Source of the DNA: Betaproteobacteria bacterium HGW-Betaproteobacteria-16
Lineage (GTDB): Bacteria; Pseudomonadota; Gammaproteobacteria; Burkholderiales; Burkholderiaceae_C
Direction of reading: 5' to 3'
Assembly (NCBI GenBank): GCA_002840835.1
Contig: PHCQ01000015.1
Location: 37,622 to 101,621 of the forward strand
Length of the DNA: 64,000 nt
Position 1 is the stretch's first letter; each line of letters opens with the position of its first letter. The position numbers and the translations under genes were made by a program. This document shows positions 10,287 to 19,232 of this stretch, in pieces. The notes under the pieces were generated by a model, which was not told where the DNA came from, ran no database searches, and worked only from the letters and a program-made list of their open reading frames with translations.

Positions 10287-13130
10287 TCAGGTTTCGGTTC
10301 GGGCCAGGCTGCGGGCGATCACCCGGCGTGCCTGGTCGCGCAACTGAACCGCCGCCGCAAACGGTGCCAGCGAGGGCGCTGCCAGCAGAGGTGCGCCGAT
10401 GTGCACCGACAACATGGCCTTGCGCGGCCACCAGCGACTGGCACCCAGCAACTGCCGCGTGCCGCCCAGCGTCACCGGTACCACCGGTACCCCGGCATGC
10501 GCCGCCGCCAGGAATCCACCGAGCCTGAAGGGCAGCAGGCCGGGCGCGGCCACAAAGGTGCCTTCAGGGAACACCAGCAGCGGCGCACCTGACTGCGCCT
10601 CCTGGGTCATGTGCTGCGCGTCGGCCACGCTGCGTTTCGGGTCGAAGCGCTCCACAAAGGCCACGCCCAGGCGTTTGAGGAAGCGCCCAGCCACGCGCTG
10701 ATGTTGCAGCTCCCGCTTGGCCACGAAGGTGTGTGGGCTTGGCAGGGCGGCCACCAGCACCAGTCCGTCCAGGTAGCTTGCATGGTTGCTCACCAGCACG
10801 CAGCGGCCATCCGCAGGCAGGTTCTCCAGCCCCTGCACATCAAGCGTCAAACCCGCCAGTCGCAGCAGCGTCCGTGCTGCCCTGTGGCAAAACTGCCAGG
10901 CTGCGGCCGGGCTCGGCAACAGCACGGTGATCAGCCAGGCAGCAGGCGCCATCAAACCGAAAAGGGCCAGGGCGCGCAAGGCGAACCACACGCCTGAGAT
11001 GGCATGCAGTATGTGGCCAAGTCGCAGCACGATGGCGCCACCGACCAGCCTCAGCCATTGAGCCCTCACACTTGCCGAGGCTGTTCCCAGGCCCCCTTGT
11101 TCAACCAGGGTCCGGCAGGCAGAGCGCCGTACCTTGCCGCTGGAGGTCTTGAGCACTGTGTGGGGCGGCACCAGCAGGACCTCGTCGGCCGGTTCGCCAA
11201 TGGCCGACAGCACCGCATCCGTCACCGCCTCGCGCAGGGCCGCGGTGTCCCGGCTGGCGCGTGGGCTGACCTCGGCCAGCACGACCAGGCGTTCGGTGCC
11301 GGTCTTTGCATCGCGCCGACCGAACACGGCGACACAGCCCTTGCGCACGCCTGGTACCTCGCCCACCGCTTCCTCGATCTCCTGCGGGTAGAGGTTGCGC
11401 CCGCCACGGATCACGATGTCCTTGACCCGCCCGGTCACGAACACGTCGCCCTCGGCCTGGTAGGCACGGTCGCCGGTGTCCAGCCACAGGCCCTGGTCGT
11501 CCGTGAACAGGCGGGCGGTCAGTTCCGGGGCACGCCAATAGCCCGAGGTGGCCGAGGGACCGCGAAATTCCAGCCGGCCTTCCACCCGCTCGGGAACCGG
11601 ATGGCCGGTGTCGTCCACGATGCGGACCTCATGCCCAGGGAGTGCCCGTCCACACGCAACGAAGCGCAAGGCCGAGGCGTCCTGACTTGCAACGGCACGC
11701 CGCTCGGCCTCGAAGGTTTCGCGGGCAATGGTGTCGATTCGCGGGCCTCTGCCCAGCGGCGGAAACAGCAGGCCCACCGACGACTCGGCCAGGCCGTACA
11801 CCGGGGTCATGGCCGATGGGCGCAGTCCGCAGGCAGCAAAGCGCCCTGCAAAGCGGGTGACCGTCTCCGGGCTCACAGCTTCCGCGCCGTTGAAGGCCAG
11901 TCGCCACCGGCTCAGGTCCAGGCCCTGCAGCGCGGCGTCGTCGATGCGGTTCAGGCACAGCTCGTACGCGAAGTTGGGGCCTGCCGACAGCGTGCCGCCG
12001 TAGCGCGAGATCGTTTCCAGCCAACGGCGGGGTCGCCCCAGAAAGGCCAGGGGCGACATCACCACCAGGCGAAAGCCCACGGTGAAGCTGCCCAGCCAGG
12101 CACCGATCAGGCCCATGTCGTGGTACAGCGGCAGCCAGCTGACGAACACGTCTTCCGGCGTGGCCTCTAGCGCGGTGGCCATGGCGCGGATGTTGGCCAG
12201 CAGGTTGGCATGGGTGAGCGTCACCCCCTTGGGCTGTCCGGTGCTGCCTGAGGTGTACTGGATGAAAGCGACGTCGTCTGCGGTGACGGTCACTGGGGCG
12301 GGTGGGTGATCCTGGCCCGATGCCATCAGCGCTTCAGGCGTGTGAAGGGCGCGCAGTCCGGGCACCCGGGCTTGCAGCAGGCGGGCCACCTGCATGGCTT
12401 CCGGCACGCTCACCAGTAGGGCCACCTGCGCATTGGCCAGAATGCCGGTGTGCCGCCTCACATGGTCTTCCAGCTGCGAGGGGCGTGCCGGTGGGTAGAT
12501 GGGCACGGGAATCCCGCCGGCGCGCAGGATGCCCAGGTAGGTGAAGAAGTAGCCGGGCGATGTGGGCAGCATGATGGCCACCGTCTGGCCCGGTTTGAGC
12601 CCGGCAAGCTGCAGTCCAGCCGCCAGCGCCGCCGATGCGTCGTGCAACTGCTGGTAGGTGATCGGTGTTTCCGTGTCGTTGGCCAGGTAGACGATCTGGA
12701 CCTGGTCCGGGTGGGCCGCCACGTGGCCATCGAGCACTTCAAGCAGGGTTTGCGCCGGGCTTTCCCCTTCCATGTTCGCGATAGGTGACGCTGACGAACC
12801 GGAAGGCGCGGGCGCTTCAGGCAAAGACTGTCCGGCCGCCGTTCGTGTGCGTCCTCGCTGGATGGCACGCCAAAGGTCTTCCACGGTCTCGGCGGTTTCC
12901 AGTGTGTCTTCAGGCAGGGCCAGGCCAGTGGCCGCCTCGATGCGCAACAGCAGCTCCATGCGTCCGAGACTGTCAAACCCCAGGTCACGGTCCAGCGAGG
13001 CGGACAGGTCCACACGACGACGGCGGCCGCTGTCCTCCGGGTACAGGTCGTTCTGAGCTCGCAGGACCATCTCGCACAGGCTGGCCTCGTCCCATCCGGG
13101 CTTGTGTTGAACGGTGTTCGCACGGTTCAT
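10287..13130 (-). CDS. Three-domain fusion: acyl carrier protein / fatty-acyl-AMP ligase / PlsC-type acyltransferase
   Basis: 947 residues. Residues about 15-95 form an ACP domain with Ser54 in LGFDSLGRMELL. Residues about 130-690 form an AMP ligase with TSGSTGQPKG, LPLYHDMGLIG, GPNFAYELC, NGAEAV, YGLAES and GRVKDIVIRGGRNLYPQ. The last four resemble fatty-acyl-AMP ligases (FAAL) that load ACPs rather than CoA. After a hydrophobic segment (about 700-745) comes a PlsC domain with the NHASYLD (HX4D, His near 783) and FPEGTF motifs of lysophospholipid acyltransferases. This suggests self-contained fatty-acid activation, loading on its own ACP and transfer to a glycerolipid at the membrane. Domain order is the reverse of E. 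coli Aas. Confidence 0.88.
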   Translation of the reverse strand: MNRANTVQHKPGWDEASLCEMVLRAQNDLYPEDSGRRRRVDLSASLDRDLGFDSLGRMELLLRIEAATGLALPEDTLETAETVEDLWRAIQRGRTRTAAGQSLPEAPAPSGSSASPIANMEGESPAQTLLEVLDGHVAAHPDQVQIVYLANDTETPITYQQLHDASAALAAGLQLAGLKPGQTVAIMLPTSPGYFFTYLGILRAGGIPVPIYPPARPSQLEDHVRRHTGILANAQVALLVSVPEAMQVARLLQARVPGLRALHTPEALMASGQDHPPAPVTVTADDVAFIQYTSGSTGQPKGVTLTHANLLANIRAMATALEATPEDVFVSWLPLYHDMGLIGAWLGSFTVGFRLVVMSPLAFLGRPRRWLETISRYGGTLSAGPNFAYELCLNRIDDAALQGLDLSRWRLAFNGAEAVSPETVTRFAGRFAACGLRPSAMTPVYGLAESSVGLLFPPLGRGPRIDTIARETFEAERRAVASQDASALRFVACGRALPGHEVRIVDDTGHPVPERVEGRLEFRGPSATSGYWRAPELTARLFTDDQGLWLDTGDRAYQAEGDVFVTGRVKDIVIRGGRNLYPQEIEEAVGEVPGVRKGCVAVFGRRDAKTGTERLVVLAEVSPRASRDTAALREAVTDAVLSAIGEPADEVLLVPPHTVLKTSSGKVRRSACRTLVEQGGLGTASASVRAQWLRLVGGAIVLRLGHILHAISGVWFALRALALFGLMAPAAWLITVLLPSPAAAWQFCHRAARTLLRLAGLTLDVQGLENLPADGRCVLVSNHASYLDGLVLVAALPSPHTFVAKRELQHQRVAGRFLKRLGVAFVERFDPKRSVADAQHMTQEAQSGAPLLVFPEGTFVAAPGLLPFRLGGFLAAAHAGVPVVPVTLGGTRQLLGASRWWPRKAMLSVHIGAPLLAAPSLAPFAAAVQLRDQARRVIARSLARTET

Positions 13131-13246
13131 TCAGCTGGCGCCTCTGGTTTACTCGGCGTCCCGGCCGGGTGGTGCCACCCGGCTCAGGCGCGGCCGCGTC
13201 GAATCATTGTCTTACAGCGCCTTGCAGCACGGTTTATCCTTGCGGC

Positions 13247-13888
13247 ATGAAGCTCTACAACTACTTCCGGTCCTCTGCCTCATTCCGCGTGCGCATCGCA
13301 CTGGCAATCAAGGGCATCTCATACGAATACCTGCCAGTGCACATCGCCAAAGGCGAACACCGGCAGGCCGCTTTTTCTGATCTTTCGCTGGAAGGCCTGG
13401 TGCCCCTGCTCGAACTCGACGATGGCACCCTCCTGACCCAGTCGATGGCCATCATCGAATACCTTGAGGACATGCAGCCAGCGCCCGCCCTGTTGCCCGC
13501 CGATCCGCTGGGTCGTGCCCGGGTGCGAGCCTTGTCCCAGATCGTGGCTTGCGAGATTCACCCCATCAACAATCTGCGAGTGTTGAAGTACCTCACCAAG
13601 GAACTGAAGGTGGAAGAAGAGGCCAAGAACACCTGGTACCGACACTGGGTGCGCGACGGTCTGGAAGCGTTTGAGCGCCAGCTCGCAGCCGGGCCGGCCT
13701 CGCTCTATTGCCACGGTGACACACCCACGATGGCAGACTGTTGCCTGGTGCCGCAGATCTTCAACGCGCAGCGGTTCAAGACGCCACTGGACGGGCTCCC
13801 GAAAACCATGGCGGTGTTCGACGCCTGCATGTCGCTCCCGGCGTTCCAGACAGCCCAACCGTCAGCCTGCCCAGACGCTGAAGCCTGA
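13247..13888 (+). CDS. maiA: Maleylacetoacetate isomerase (zeta-class glutathione transferase)
   Basis: 213-residue enzyme that isomerises maleylacetoacetate or maleylpyruvate with glutathione in the tyrosine or gentisate pathway. The N-terminal YNYFRSSASFRVRIAL is the zeta-class motif containing the catalytic Ser/Ser-Cys-type loop. QSMAIIEYLED is the glutathione-binding segment and TPTMADCCLVPQ the C-terminal GST signature. ATG 13247 matches the family N-terminus (MKLYNYF). It overlaps pgeF by one base (TGATG). No other tyrosine-degradation gene is nearby, so the pathway link is from family knowledge only. Confidence 0.92.
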   Translation: MKLYNYFRSSASFRVRIALAIKGISYEYLPVHIAKGEHRQAAFSDLSLEGLVPLLELDDGTLLTQSMAIIEYLEDMQPAPALLPADPLGRARVRALSQIVACEIHPINNLRVLKYLTKELKVEEEAKNTWYRHWVRDGLEAFERQLAAGPASLYCHGDTPTMADCCLVPQIFNAQRFKTPLDGLPKTMAVFDACMSLPAFQTAQPSACPDAEA

Positions 13889-14688
13889 TGGGCGGTTCTG
13901 GCGAACACATCGTTCCCGACTGGCCCGCGCCCGCCGGTGTGCGAGCGGTGTTCACGACCCGCGTCGGCGGCGTGTCCCAGCCCCCGTTCGACAGCTTGAA
14001 CCTGGGCGATCATGTGCGCGACGATGCCGCCTCGGTGATGAGCAATCGCGCACGCCTGGCTTCCTTCACCTCGCCTGCGAGGCCGGTGTTCCTTCAGCAG
14101 ATTCACGGCACGCATGTTGCCCATCTTGATGCGGTCACGCCCGATGCCACCGAAGCCGATGCCTGTGTGGTGCGGACCGGAGCCGGCGTGGCGGCCACCA
14201 TCATGGTCGCCGACTGCCTGCCGATTCTGTTTGCCTGCAAGGCTGGCACGGCTGTGGCGGCCGCTCACGCTGGATGGCGAGGCCTTGCGGCGGGTGTGAT
14301 CGAGGCCACCGTGCGTGCGCTGCGTGAGGTGGAGGCAGACGCTGCTGTGCCGCTTCAAGCAGAGGATTCAGACATCGTTGCATGGCTGGGACCTTGCATT
14401 GGTCCCCAGGCCTTCGAGGTCGGGCCAGAAGTGGTGGAAGCTTTTGTGACACAGGATGCGGGCGCGATCGACTGTTTCCGTGCGCAACCTGGAGGCAGGT
14501 TTTTGGCGGATCTGCCCGCGCTCGCCAGGCGCCGGTTGCATGCGATTGGCGTGTCGTCGGTTCACGGCAACGACGGTTCACCGCAGTGGTGCACCTTGGC
14601 GCAATCAGCGCGGTTCTTCTCGCACAGGCGCGACGCGGTCCGTCTCGGCAGCACCGGTCGAATGGCTGCCTGTGTCTGGTTCGGCTGA
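13888..14688 (+). CDS. pgeF: Peptidoglycan editing factor PgeF (YfiH/laccase-domain)
   Basis: 266-residue cytoplasmic Cu/Zn-domain protein (DUF152) that in E. coli removes mis-incorporated L-Ser from peptidoglycan precursors. Hallmarks are FTTRVGGVS near the N-terminus, QQIHG, VADCLPI, AAHAGWRGLAAGV (metal-ligand His) and WLGPCIG (metal-ligand Cys). The start codon overlaps the maiA stop by one base. Its last 84 bases overlap, on the opposite strand, the end of the small membrane-protein gene. Confidence 0.92.
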   Translation: MGGSGEHIVPDWPAPAGVRAVFTTRVGGVSQPPFDSLNLGDHVRDDAASVMSNRARLASFTSPARPVFLQQIHGTHVAHLDAVTPDATEADACVVRTGAGVAATIMVADCLPILFACKAGTAVAAAHAGWRGLAAGVIEATVRALREVEADAAVPLQAEDSDIVAWLGPCIGPQAFEVGPEVVEAFVTQDAGAIDCFRAQPGGRFLADLPALARRRLHAIGVSSVHGNDGSPQWCTLAQSARFFSHRRDAVRLGSTGRMAACVWFG

Positions 14689-14940
14689 CGGCACTTGCCC
14701 CACTTGCGCCGCTTGCTCGTTTCTTTCCGCCAGCCTCGCAAGGTCCTCTTCGGCTTCCTGTGCCTTGCGCGCTTTTCGCCGCTGAGGCGTTCGCATCAGG
14801 TAAACCACCAACGTCACCGGCATCAAACCGTAAAGAAAAAAGGTCACAATGGCTCCAAGCACGGTGCCGGTCGTGTTGGAAGCTTCCGCCACCGACATCA
14901 TCAGCACCACATAGAGCCAGCCAATCACAACCAGATACAC
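14605..14940 (-). CDS. Small membrane protein of unknown function upstream of phaC
   Basis: 111 residues with two hydrophobic segments (about 3-19 and 28-49) followed by a charged Arg/Lys/Glu-rich helix (about 50-78) and a disordered tail. The codon pattern is that of a real gene. It is transcribed divergently from phaC, so the two share the 14941-15067 control region, and it converges with pgeF with an 84-base 3' overlap. I do not recognise the family. Association with PHA metabolism is suggested only by position. Confidence 0.65.
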   Translation of the reverse strand: MYLVVIGWLYVVLMMSVAEASNTTGTVLGAIVTFFLYGLMPVTLVVYLMRTPQRRKARKAQEAEEDLARLAERNEQAAQVGQVPSAEPDTGSHSTGAAETDRVAPVREEPR

Positions 14941-14996
14941 ATTTCACCTGCAGCCCGAGACGAACTGTCAGGCGACTGGAAGTCAGCCCCCTGACA

Positions 14997-15037
14997 CTAG
15001 GGAAAACCCGGAACGTGGCCCTAGACCGGTGAATAAT
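14997..15037 (+). promoter_or_regulatory. Inverted repeat and AT-rich box upstream of phaC
   Basis: CTAGGG and CCCTAG half-sites are separated by 16 bases. The left half sits in CTAGGGAAAACCCGG, which has its own GGG-AAAA-CCC symmetry. An AATAAT box follows at 15032 without a matching -35, which fits an activator-dependent promoter for phaC. The binding protein is not known to me. The phaC RBS (AGGAG) follows at 15057. Confidence 0.35.
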
Positions 15038-15067
15038 AAGTCGACGGCCCAATCACAGGAGACATAG

Positions 15068-16915
15068 ATGACATCAGGGAAAGATCCCCAGCAGCCCTGG
15101 CTGGAGGCGGCACAGCAGTTTCAACAGAATCTGGTGGCCCAGTGGACGCAGATGGCCCAGGCCATGCCGGGCGCTGCCGCCCAGGCCGGCACCAAAGACA
15201 GTGCCGATCCATTTGCAGCGTTCAAGACCTTCATGCCCCCGAGTGGCGCGGCCAACCCATTCGGCATGAACATGCCCAACCCTGCCAGTGGCTTGCAGGG
15301 CATGCCTGGCATGGCCGAACTTTTCAGCAATGCCAACGGGCAACAGGTCAGTTTTGATCCGGCCAAGCTGCTGGAAATCCAGAAAAGCTACATGCAGGAA
15401 GTGGCCGGTCTGTGGAACCAGGGCCCCAACGTCAAGCCCGCAGGTGATCGCCGGTTTGCATCGGATGCCTGGGCAAGCAACCCGGTGGCGGCGTTTGCTG
15501 CGGCTTCCTATCTGCTCAATGCCCGCACCCTCATGGCCATGGCCGATGCGGTACAGGGCGATGCCAAGACCCGCAGCCGCGTGCGCTTCGCCGTGCAGCA
15601 GTGGATCGATGCCAGCGCCCCAAGCAACTTCCTGGCTTTCAACGCCGAGGCCCAGAAGAAAGCCATCGACACCCAGGGCGAGAGCATCGCCAAGGGCGTG
15701 GCCAACCTGCTGCACGACATGAAGCAGGGCCATGTGTCCATGACCGACGAAAGCGTGTTCGAGGTCGGCAAGAACGTGGCCACCACCGAAGGTGCGGTGG
15801 TGTTCGAGAACGAACTGTTCCAGCTCATCGAATACAAGCCGCTGACCGCCAAGGTCTACGAGCGCCCCTTCCTGCTGGTGCCCCCCTGCATCAACAAGTT
15901 CTACATCCTCGACCTGCAGCCTGAGAACTCGCTGATTCGATACTGCGTGGAGCAGGGGCACCGCACCTTCGTGGTGAGCTGGCGCAACCCGGATGAATCG
16001 CTGGCCCAGAAGACCTGGGACGACTACATCGAAGAAGCCGTGATCAAGGCGATTGATGTCACGCAAGACATCACGGGTGCTGAAACCATCAACGCTTTGG
16101 GCTTCTGCGTGGGCGGCACCATGCTGGGCACGGCATTGGCGGTGCTGGCGGCGCGTGGCGAAGAGCCTGTCAACTGCGCCACCTTCCTAACCACGCTACT
16201 GGACTTCAGCGACACCGGCATTCTGGACGTGTTCATCGACGAGAACTTCGTCAAATACCGTGAAATGCAGTTTGCCCAAGGCGGGCTTATGCCTGGGCGC
16301 GACCTGGCAACCACGTTCAGTTTCCTGCGCCCGAACGATCTGGTGTGGAACTACGTGGTGGGCAACTACCTCAAGGGTGAAACCCCGCCACCGTTCGACC
16401 TGCTGTACTGGAACTCCGATAGCACCAACCTGCCGGGTCACTACTACGCGCACTACCTGCGCCAGATGTACCTGGAAAACAACCTGGTGAAACCGGGGCG
16501 CATGACGGTGTGCGGTGAGAAGGTGGACTTCCGCAAGGTCAAGCTGCCCGTCTATATCTACGGCTCGCGTGAAGACCACATCGTGCCGATCGGGGGCTCC
16601 TACGCCAGCACCCAGGTGTTTCCGGGCAAGAAGCGCTTCGTCATGGGCGCTTCGGGTCATATTGCGGGCGTGATCAACCCTGCAGCCAAAAACAAGCGCA
16701 GCCACTGGATCGGTCCTGCCAACAAGTTCCCGGCGGACGTGAACGCCTGGATCGAAAGCGCCACCGAGCACCCCGGCAGCTGGTGGGGCGACTGGGCCGC
16801 CTGGCTCAAGCCTCACGCGGGCAAGCAGATTGCAGCGCCCAAGACCTATGGCAAGGGCAAGACCTACACCGCCATCGAGCCTGCGCCGGGCCGGTACGTG
16901 AAAGCGAAGGCCTAG
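15068..16915 (+). CDS. phaC: Class I poly(3-hydroxyalkanoate) synthase
   Basis: 615-residue granule-bound synthase that polymerises (R)-3-hydroxyacyl-CoA, mainly 3-hydroxybutyryl-CoA. The catalytic triad is visible: Cys347 in GFCVGGTML, Asp503 in SREDHIVP and His531 in SGHIAGVI. The N-terminal roughly 100 residues are Met/Pro/Gly-rich and variable, as usual in class I enzymes. An AGGAG precedes ATG 15068. A dispersed hairpin repeat follows the stop, then phaA and phaB on the same strand, forming the classic phaCAB set. Confidence 0.96.
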   Translation: MTSGKDPQQPWLEAAQQFQQNLVAQWTQMAQAMPGAAAQAGTKDSADPFAAFKTFMPPSGAANPFGMNMPNPASGLQGMPGMAELFSNANGQQVSFDPAKLLEIQKSYMQEVAGLWNQGPNVKPAGDRRFASDAWASNPVAAFAAASYLLNARTLMAMADAVQGDAKTRSRVRFAVQQWIDASAPSNFLAFNAEAQKKAIDTQGESIAKGVANLLHDMKQGHVSMTDESVFEVGKNVATTEGAVVFENELFQLIEYKPLTAKVYERPFLLVPPCINKFYILDLQPENSLIRYCVEQGHRTFVVSWRNPDESLAQKTWDDYIEEAVIKAIDVTQDITGAETINALGFCVGGTMLGTALAVLAARGEEPVNCATFLTTLLDFSDTGILDVFIDENFVKYREMQFAQGGLMPGRDLATTFSFLRPNDLVWNYVVGNYLKGETPPPFDLLYWNSDSTNLPGHYYAHYLRQMYLENNLVKPGRMTVCGEKVDFRKVKLPVYIYGSREDHIVPIGGSYASTQVFPGKKRFVMGASGHIAGVINPAAKNKRSHWIGPANKFPADVNAWIESATEHPGSWWGDWAAWLKPHAGKQIAAPKTYGKGKTYTAIEPAPGRYVKAKA

Positions 16916-16921
16916 ACATGG

Positions 16922-17005
16922 CCCACCCCCGCAGCGCTTCGCGCTCCCCCCTCAAGGGGGCGACACCAGAGGCCCGGCAAAGCCGGTTCCTCGGTGTCCC
17001 TGGAT
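16922..17005 (+). repeat. Dispersed intergenic hairpin repeat, copy A
   Basis: Begins CCCACCCCCG just after the phaC stop. It has three parts: a small GC hairpin (AGCGC-TTC-GCGCT), a CCCCC-TCA-AGGGGG hairpin, and a long stem with GACACC (16962) pairing GGTGTC (16993) around CCGGC-AAA-GCCGG. It lies in the same orientation as the upstream gene, as do copies B and C. Confidence 0.8.
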
Positions 17006-17058
17006 GAGGCAATTCGCGCCGGACACAAGTTTGTTTTTTTCTCACTTTGGAGACACAC

Positions 17059-18237
17059 ATGGAAGACATCGTCATCGTTTCAGCCGCCCGCACCGCCGTG
17101 GGCAAGTTCGGCGGTTCACTCGCCAAGACGCCCGCCACCGAGCTGGGCAGCATCGTCATCAAGGAGCTGCTGGCACGCACCGGCTTGCCGGTGGACGCGG
17201 TGGGTGAAGTGATCATGGGTCAGGTGCTGGCGGCAGGCTGCGGGCAGAACCCGGCCCGCCAGGCCATGATGAAGGCCGGCGTGGCCAAGGAAACACCTGC
17301 ACTCACCATCAACGCCGTGTGTGGCTCGGGCCTGAAGGCTGTGATGCTGGCGGCTCAGGCCGTGGCCTGGGGCGACAGCGAGATCGTGATCGCCGGTGGC
17401 CAGGAAAACATGAGTGCCAGCCCGCACGTGCTCAACGGCAGTCGCGACGGCCAGCGCATGGGCGACTGGAAGATGGTCGACACCATGATCGTGGACGGCC
17501 TGTGGGACGTTTACAACCAATACCACATGGGCATCACCGCCGAAAACGTGGCCAAGGCCCACGGCATCACGCGCGAAATGCAGGATGCCCTGGCGGCCGG
17601 TAGCCAGGCAAAGGCCGCCGCTGCGCAGGCGGCAGGCAAGTTCAAGGACGAGATCGTGGATGTGAGCATTCCGCAGCGCAAGGGCGACCCGGTGCTGTTC
17701 AACAGCGATGAGTTCATCAACGCCAAGACCACCGCCGAAGTGCTGGCCGGCCTGCGCCCCGCCTTTGACAAGGCTGGATCGGTGACTGCGGGCAACGCAT
17801 CCGGCATCAACGACGGTGCCGCCGCCGTGATGGTGATGACCGCCAAAAAGGCAGCCGCTCTGGGCCTGACGCCGCTGGCCCGCATTGCTGCTTTCGGCAC
17901 CAGTGGTCTGGACCCTGCCACCATGGGCATGGGCCCCGTGCCCGCTTCGCAGAAGGCCCTGGCCCGCGCGGGCTGGAAGGCTTCGGATGTCGATCTGTTC
18001 GAGCTGAACGAGGCTTTTGCCGCACAGGCCTGCGCCGTGAACAAGGCGCTGGACATCGATCCGGCCAAGGTCAACGTCAATGGTGGTGCCATCGCCATCG
18101 GGCACCCCATTGGTGCGTCGGGCTGCCGCATTCTGGTGACGCTGCTGCATGAAATGCAGCGGACGGGTGCCAAAAAGGGTGTGGCCGCACTGTGTATCGG
18201 TGGCGGCATGGGGGTTTCCCTTGCTGTGGAGCGCTGA
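17059..18237 (+). CDS. phaA: Acetyl-CoA acetyltransferase (beta-ketothiolase)
   Basis: 392-residue biosynthetic thiolase condensing two acetyl-CoA to acetoacetyl-CoA, the first step to PHB. Active-site residues are visible: Cys88 in NAVCGSGLKAV, the GHPIGASGCR histidine block, and the C-terminal cysteine in CIGGGMG. ATG 17059 is chosen over the TTG 12 bases upstream because a GGAG lies 7 bases before it and the product then begins MEDIVIVSAART, as in relatives. It sits between phaC and phaB. Confidence 0.95.
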   Translation: MEDIVIVSAARTAVGKFGGSLAKTPATELGSIVIKELLARTGLPVDAVGEVIMGQVLAAGCGQNPARQAMMKAGVAKETPALTINAVCGSGLKAVMLAAQAVAWGDSEIVIAGGQENMSASPHVLNGSRDGQRMGDWKMVDTMIVDGLWDVYNQYHMGITAENVAKAHGITREMQDALAAGSQAKAAAAQAAGKFKDEIVDVSIPQRKGDPVLFNSDEFINAKTTAEVLAGLRPAFDKAGSVTAGNASGINDGAAAVMVMTAKKAAALGLTPLARIAAFGTSGLDPATMGMGPVPASQKALARAGWKASDVDLFELNEAFAAQACAVNKALDIDPAKVNVNGGAIAIGHPIGASGCRILVTLLHEMQRTGAKKGVAALCIGGGMGVSLAVER

Positions 18238-18334
18238 CTAACTGGTTACAGTGAATCAGCCAGATCACCGGGCGTGATCTGCTATCAAATTCATATCAAC
18301 TGCCAGCAAGGCACACCTCAGAGGAGCAAACAAC

Positions 18335-19072
18335 ATGAGTCAAAAAATTGCATACGTCACGGGCGGCATGGGTGGCATCGGTACCGCCATCTGCCAGCGC
18401 CTGCACAAGGAGGGCTTCAAGGTCATTGCCGGGTGTGGCCCCACGAGGGATTTCACCAAGTGGCTGGACGAGCAGAAAGCCTTGGGCTTCACCTTCTACG
18501 CATCGGTGGGCAATGTGGGTGACTGGGATTCCACCGTGGAGGCCTTCACCAAGACCAAGGCCGAGCACGGCACCATCGACGTGCTGGTGAACAACGCCGG
18601 CATCACCAAGGACCGCATGTTCCTGAAGATGACCCGCGAAGACTGGTCGGCCGTGATCGAAACCAACCTGAACTCCATGTTCAACGTCACCAAGCAGGTG
18701 GTGCCCGACATGGTGGAAAAAGGCTGGGGCCGCATCGTCAACATCAGCTCGGTCAACGGTGAAAAAGGCCAGGCTGGCCAGACCAACTACTCGGCCGCCA
18801 AGGCAGGCATGCATGGTTTCTCGATGGCGCTGGCGCAGGAACTCGCCACCAAAGGCGTGACGGTCAACACCGTGAGCCCGGGCTACATTGGCACCGACAT
18901 GGTCAACGCCATCCGTCCTGACGTGCTGGAAAAAATCGTCGCCACCGTGCCCGTGAAGCGCCTGGGCAAGCCCAGCGAAATCGCGTCCATCATTGCCTGG
19001 CTGGCGAGCGAAGAGGGCGGTTACGCCACCGGCGCCGACTTCTCGGTCAACGGCGGTCTGCACATGGGCTGA
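18335..19072 (+). CDS. phaB: Acetoacetyl-CoA reductase (NADPH)
   Basis: 245-residue short-chain dehydrogenase making (R)-3-hydroxybutyryl-CoA for PhaC. It shows TGGMGGIGTAI for the dinucleotide fold, NNAGIT, the catalytic YSAAKAG (Tyr and Lys) and the C-terminal NGGLHMG ending typical of PhaB. GAGGAG lies upstream of ATG 18335. It is the last gene of the PHA biosynthesis cluster and is followed by repeat copy B and an intrinsic terminator. Confidence 0.95.
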   Translation: MSQKIAYVTGGMGGIGTAICQRLHKEGFKVIAGCGPTRDFTKWLDEQKALGFTFYASVGNVGDWDSTVEAFTKTKAEHGTIDVLVNNAGITKDRMFLKMTREDWSAVIETNLNSMFNVTKQVVPDMVEKGWGRIVNISSVNGEKGQAGQTNYSAAKAGMHGFSMALAQELATKGVTVNTVSPGYIGTDMVNAIRPDVLEKIVATVPVKRLGKPSEIASIIAWLASEEGGYATGADFSVNGGLHMG

Positions 19073-19076
19073 GGCT

Positions 19077-19170
19077 GCCCACCCCCGCGCCGCGCCTGCG
19101 GCGCGTCACCCCCTCAAGGGGACAACATCTGCAGCCCGGCAAAGCCGGCTCCGCGATGTTCTGGACCAAG
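19077..19170 (+). repeat. Dispersed intergenic hairpin repeat, copy B
   Basis: Same architecture and orientation as copy A, starting 5 bases after the phaB stop: GCGCCGC-GCCT-GCGGCGC, CCCCT-CA-AGGGG, then AACATC (19124) pairing GATGTT (19155) around CCGGC-AAA-GCCGG. The outer stem differs in sequence from copy A on both sides, so pairing is preserved. Confidence 0.8.
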
Positions 19171-19187
19171 GCACGTGGCCTCTCACA

Positions 19188-19212
19188 AACCCGCTTCGGC
19201 GGGTATTTTTTT
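19188..19212 (+). terminator. Rho-independent terminator of the pha cluster
   Basis: ACCCGC-TTC-GGCGGGT stem followed by ATTTTTTT. It ends the phaCAB transcript and lies just upstream of the original dusA start. Confidence 0.85.
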
Positions 19213-19232
19213 GGGCTGGGATAATTGGCCCT

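Noticed and set aside
12785..13246. In-frame extension upstream of maiA (would add 154 residues)
   Set aside because: The extension is antisense to the fusion gene, and the MaiA family start (MKLYNYF) is at 13247.
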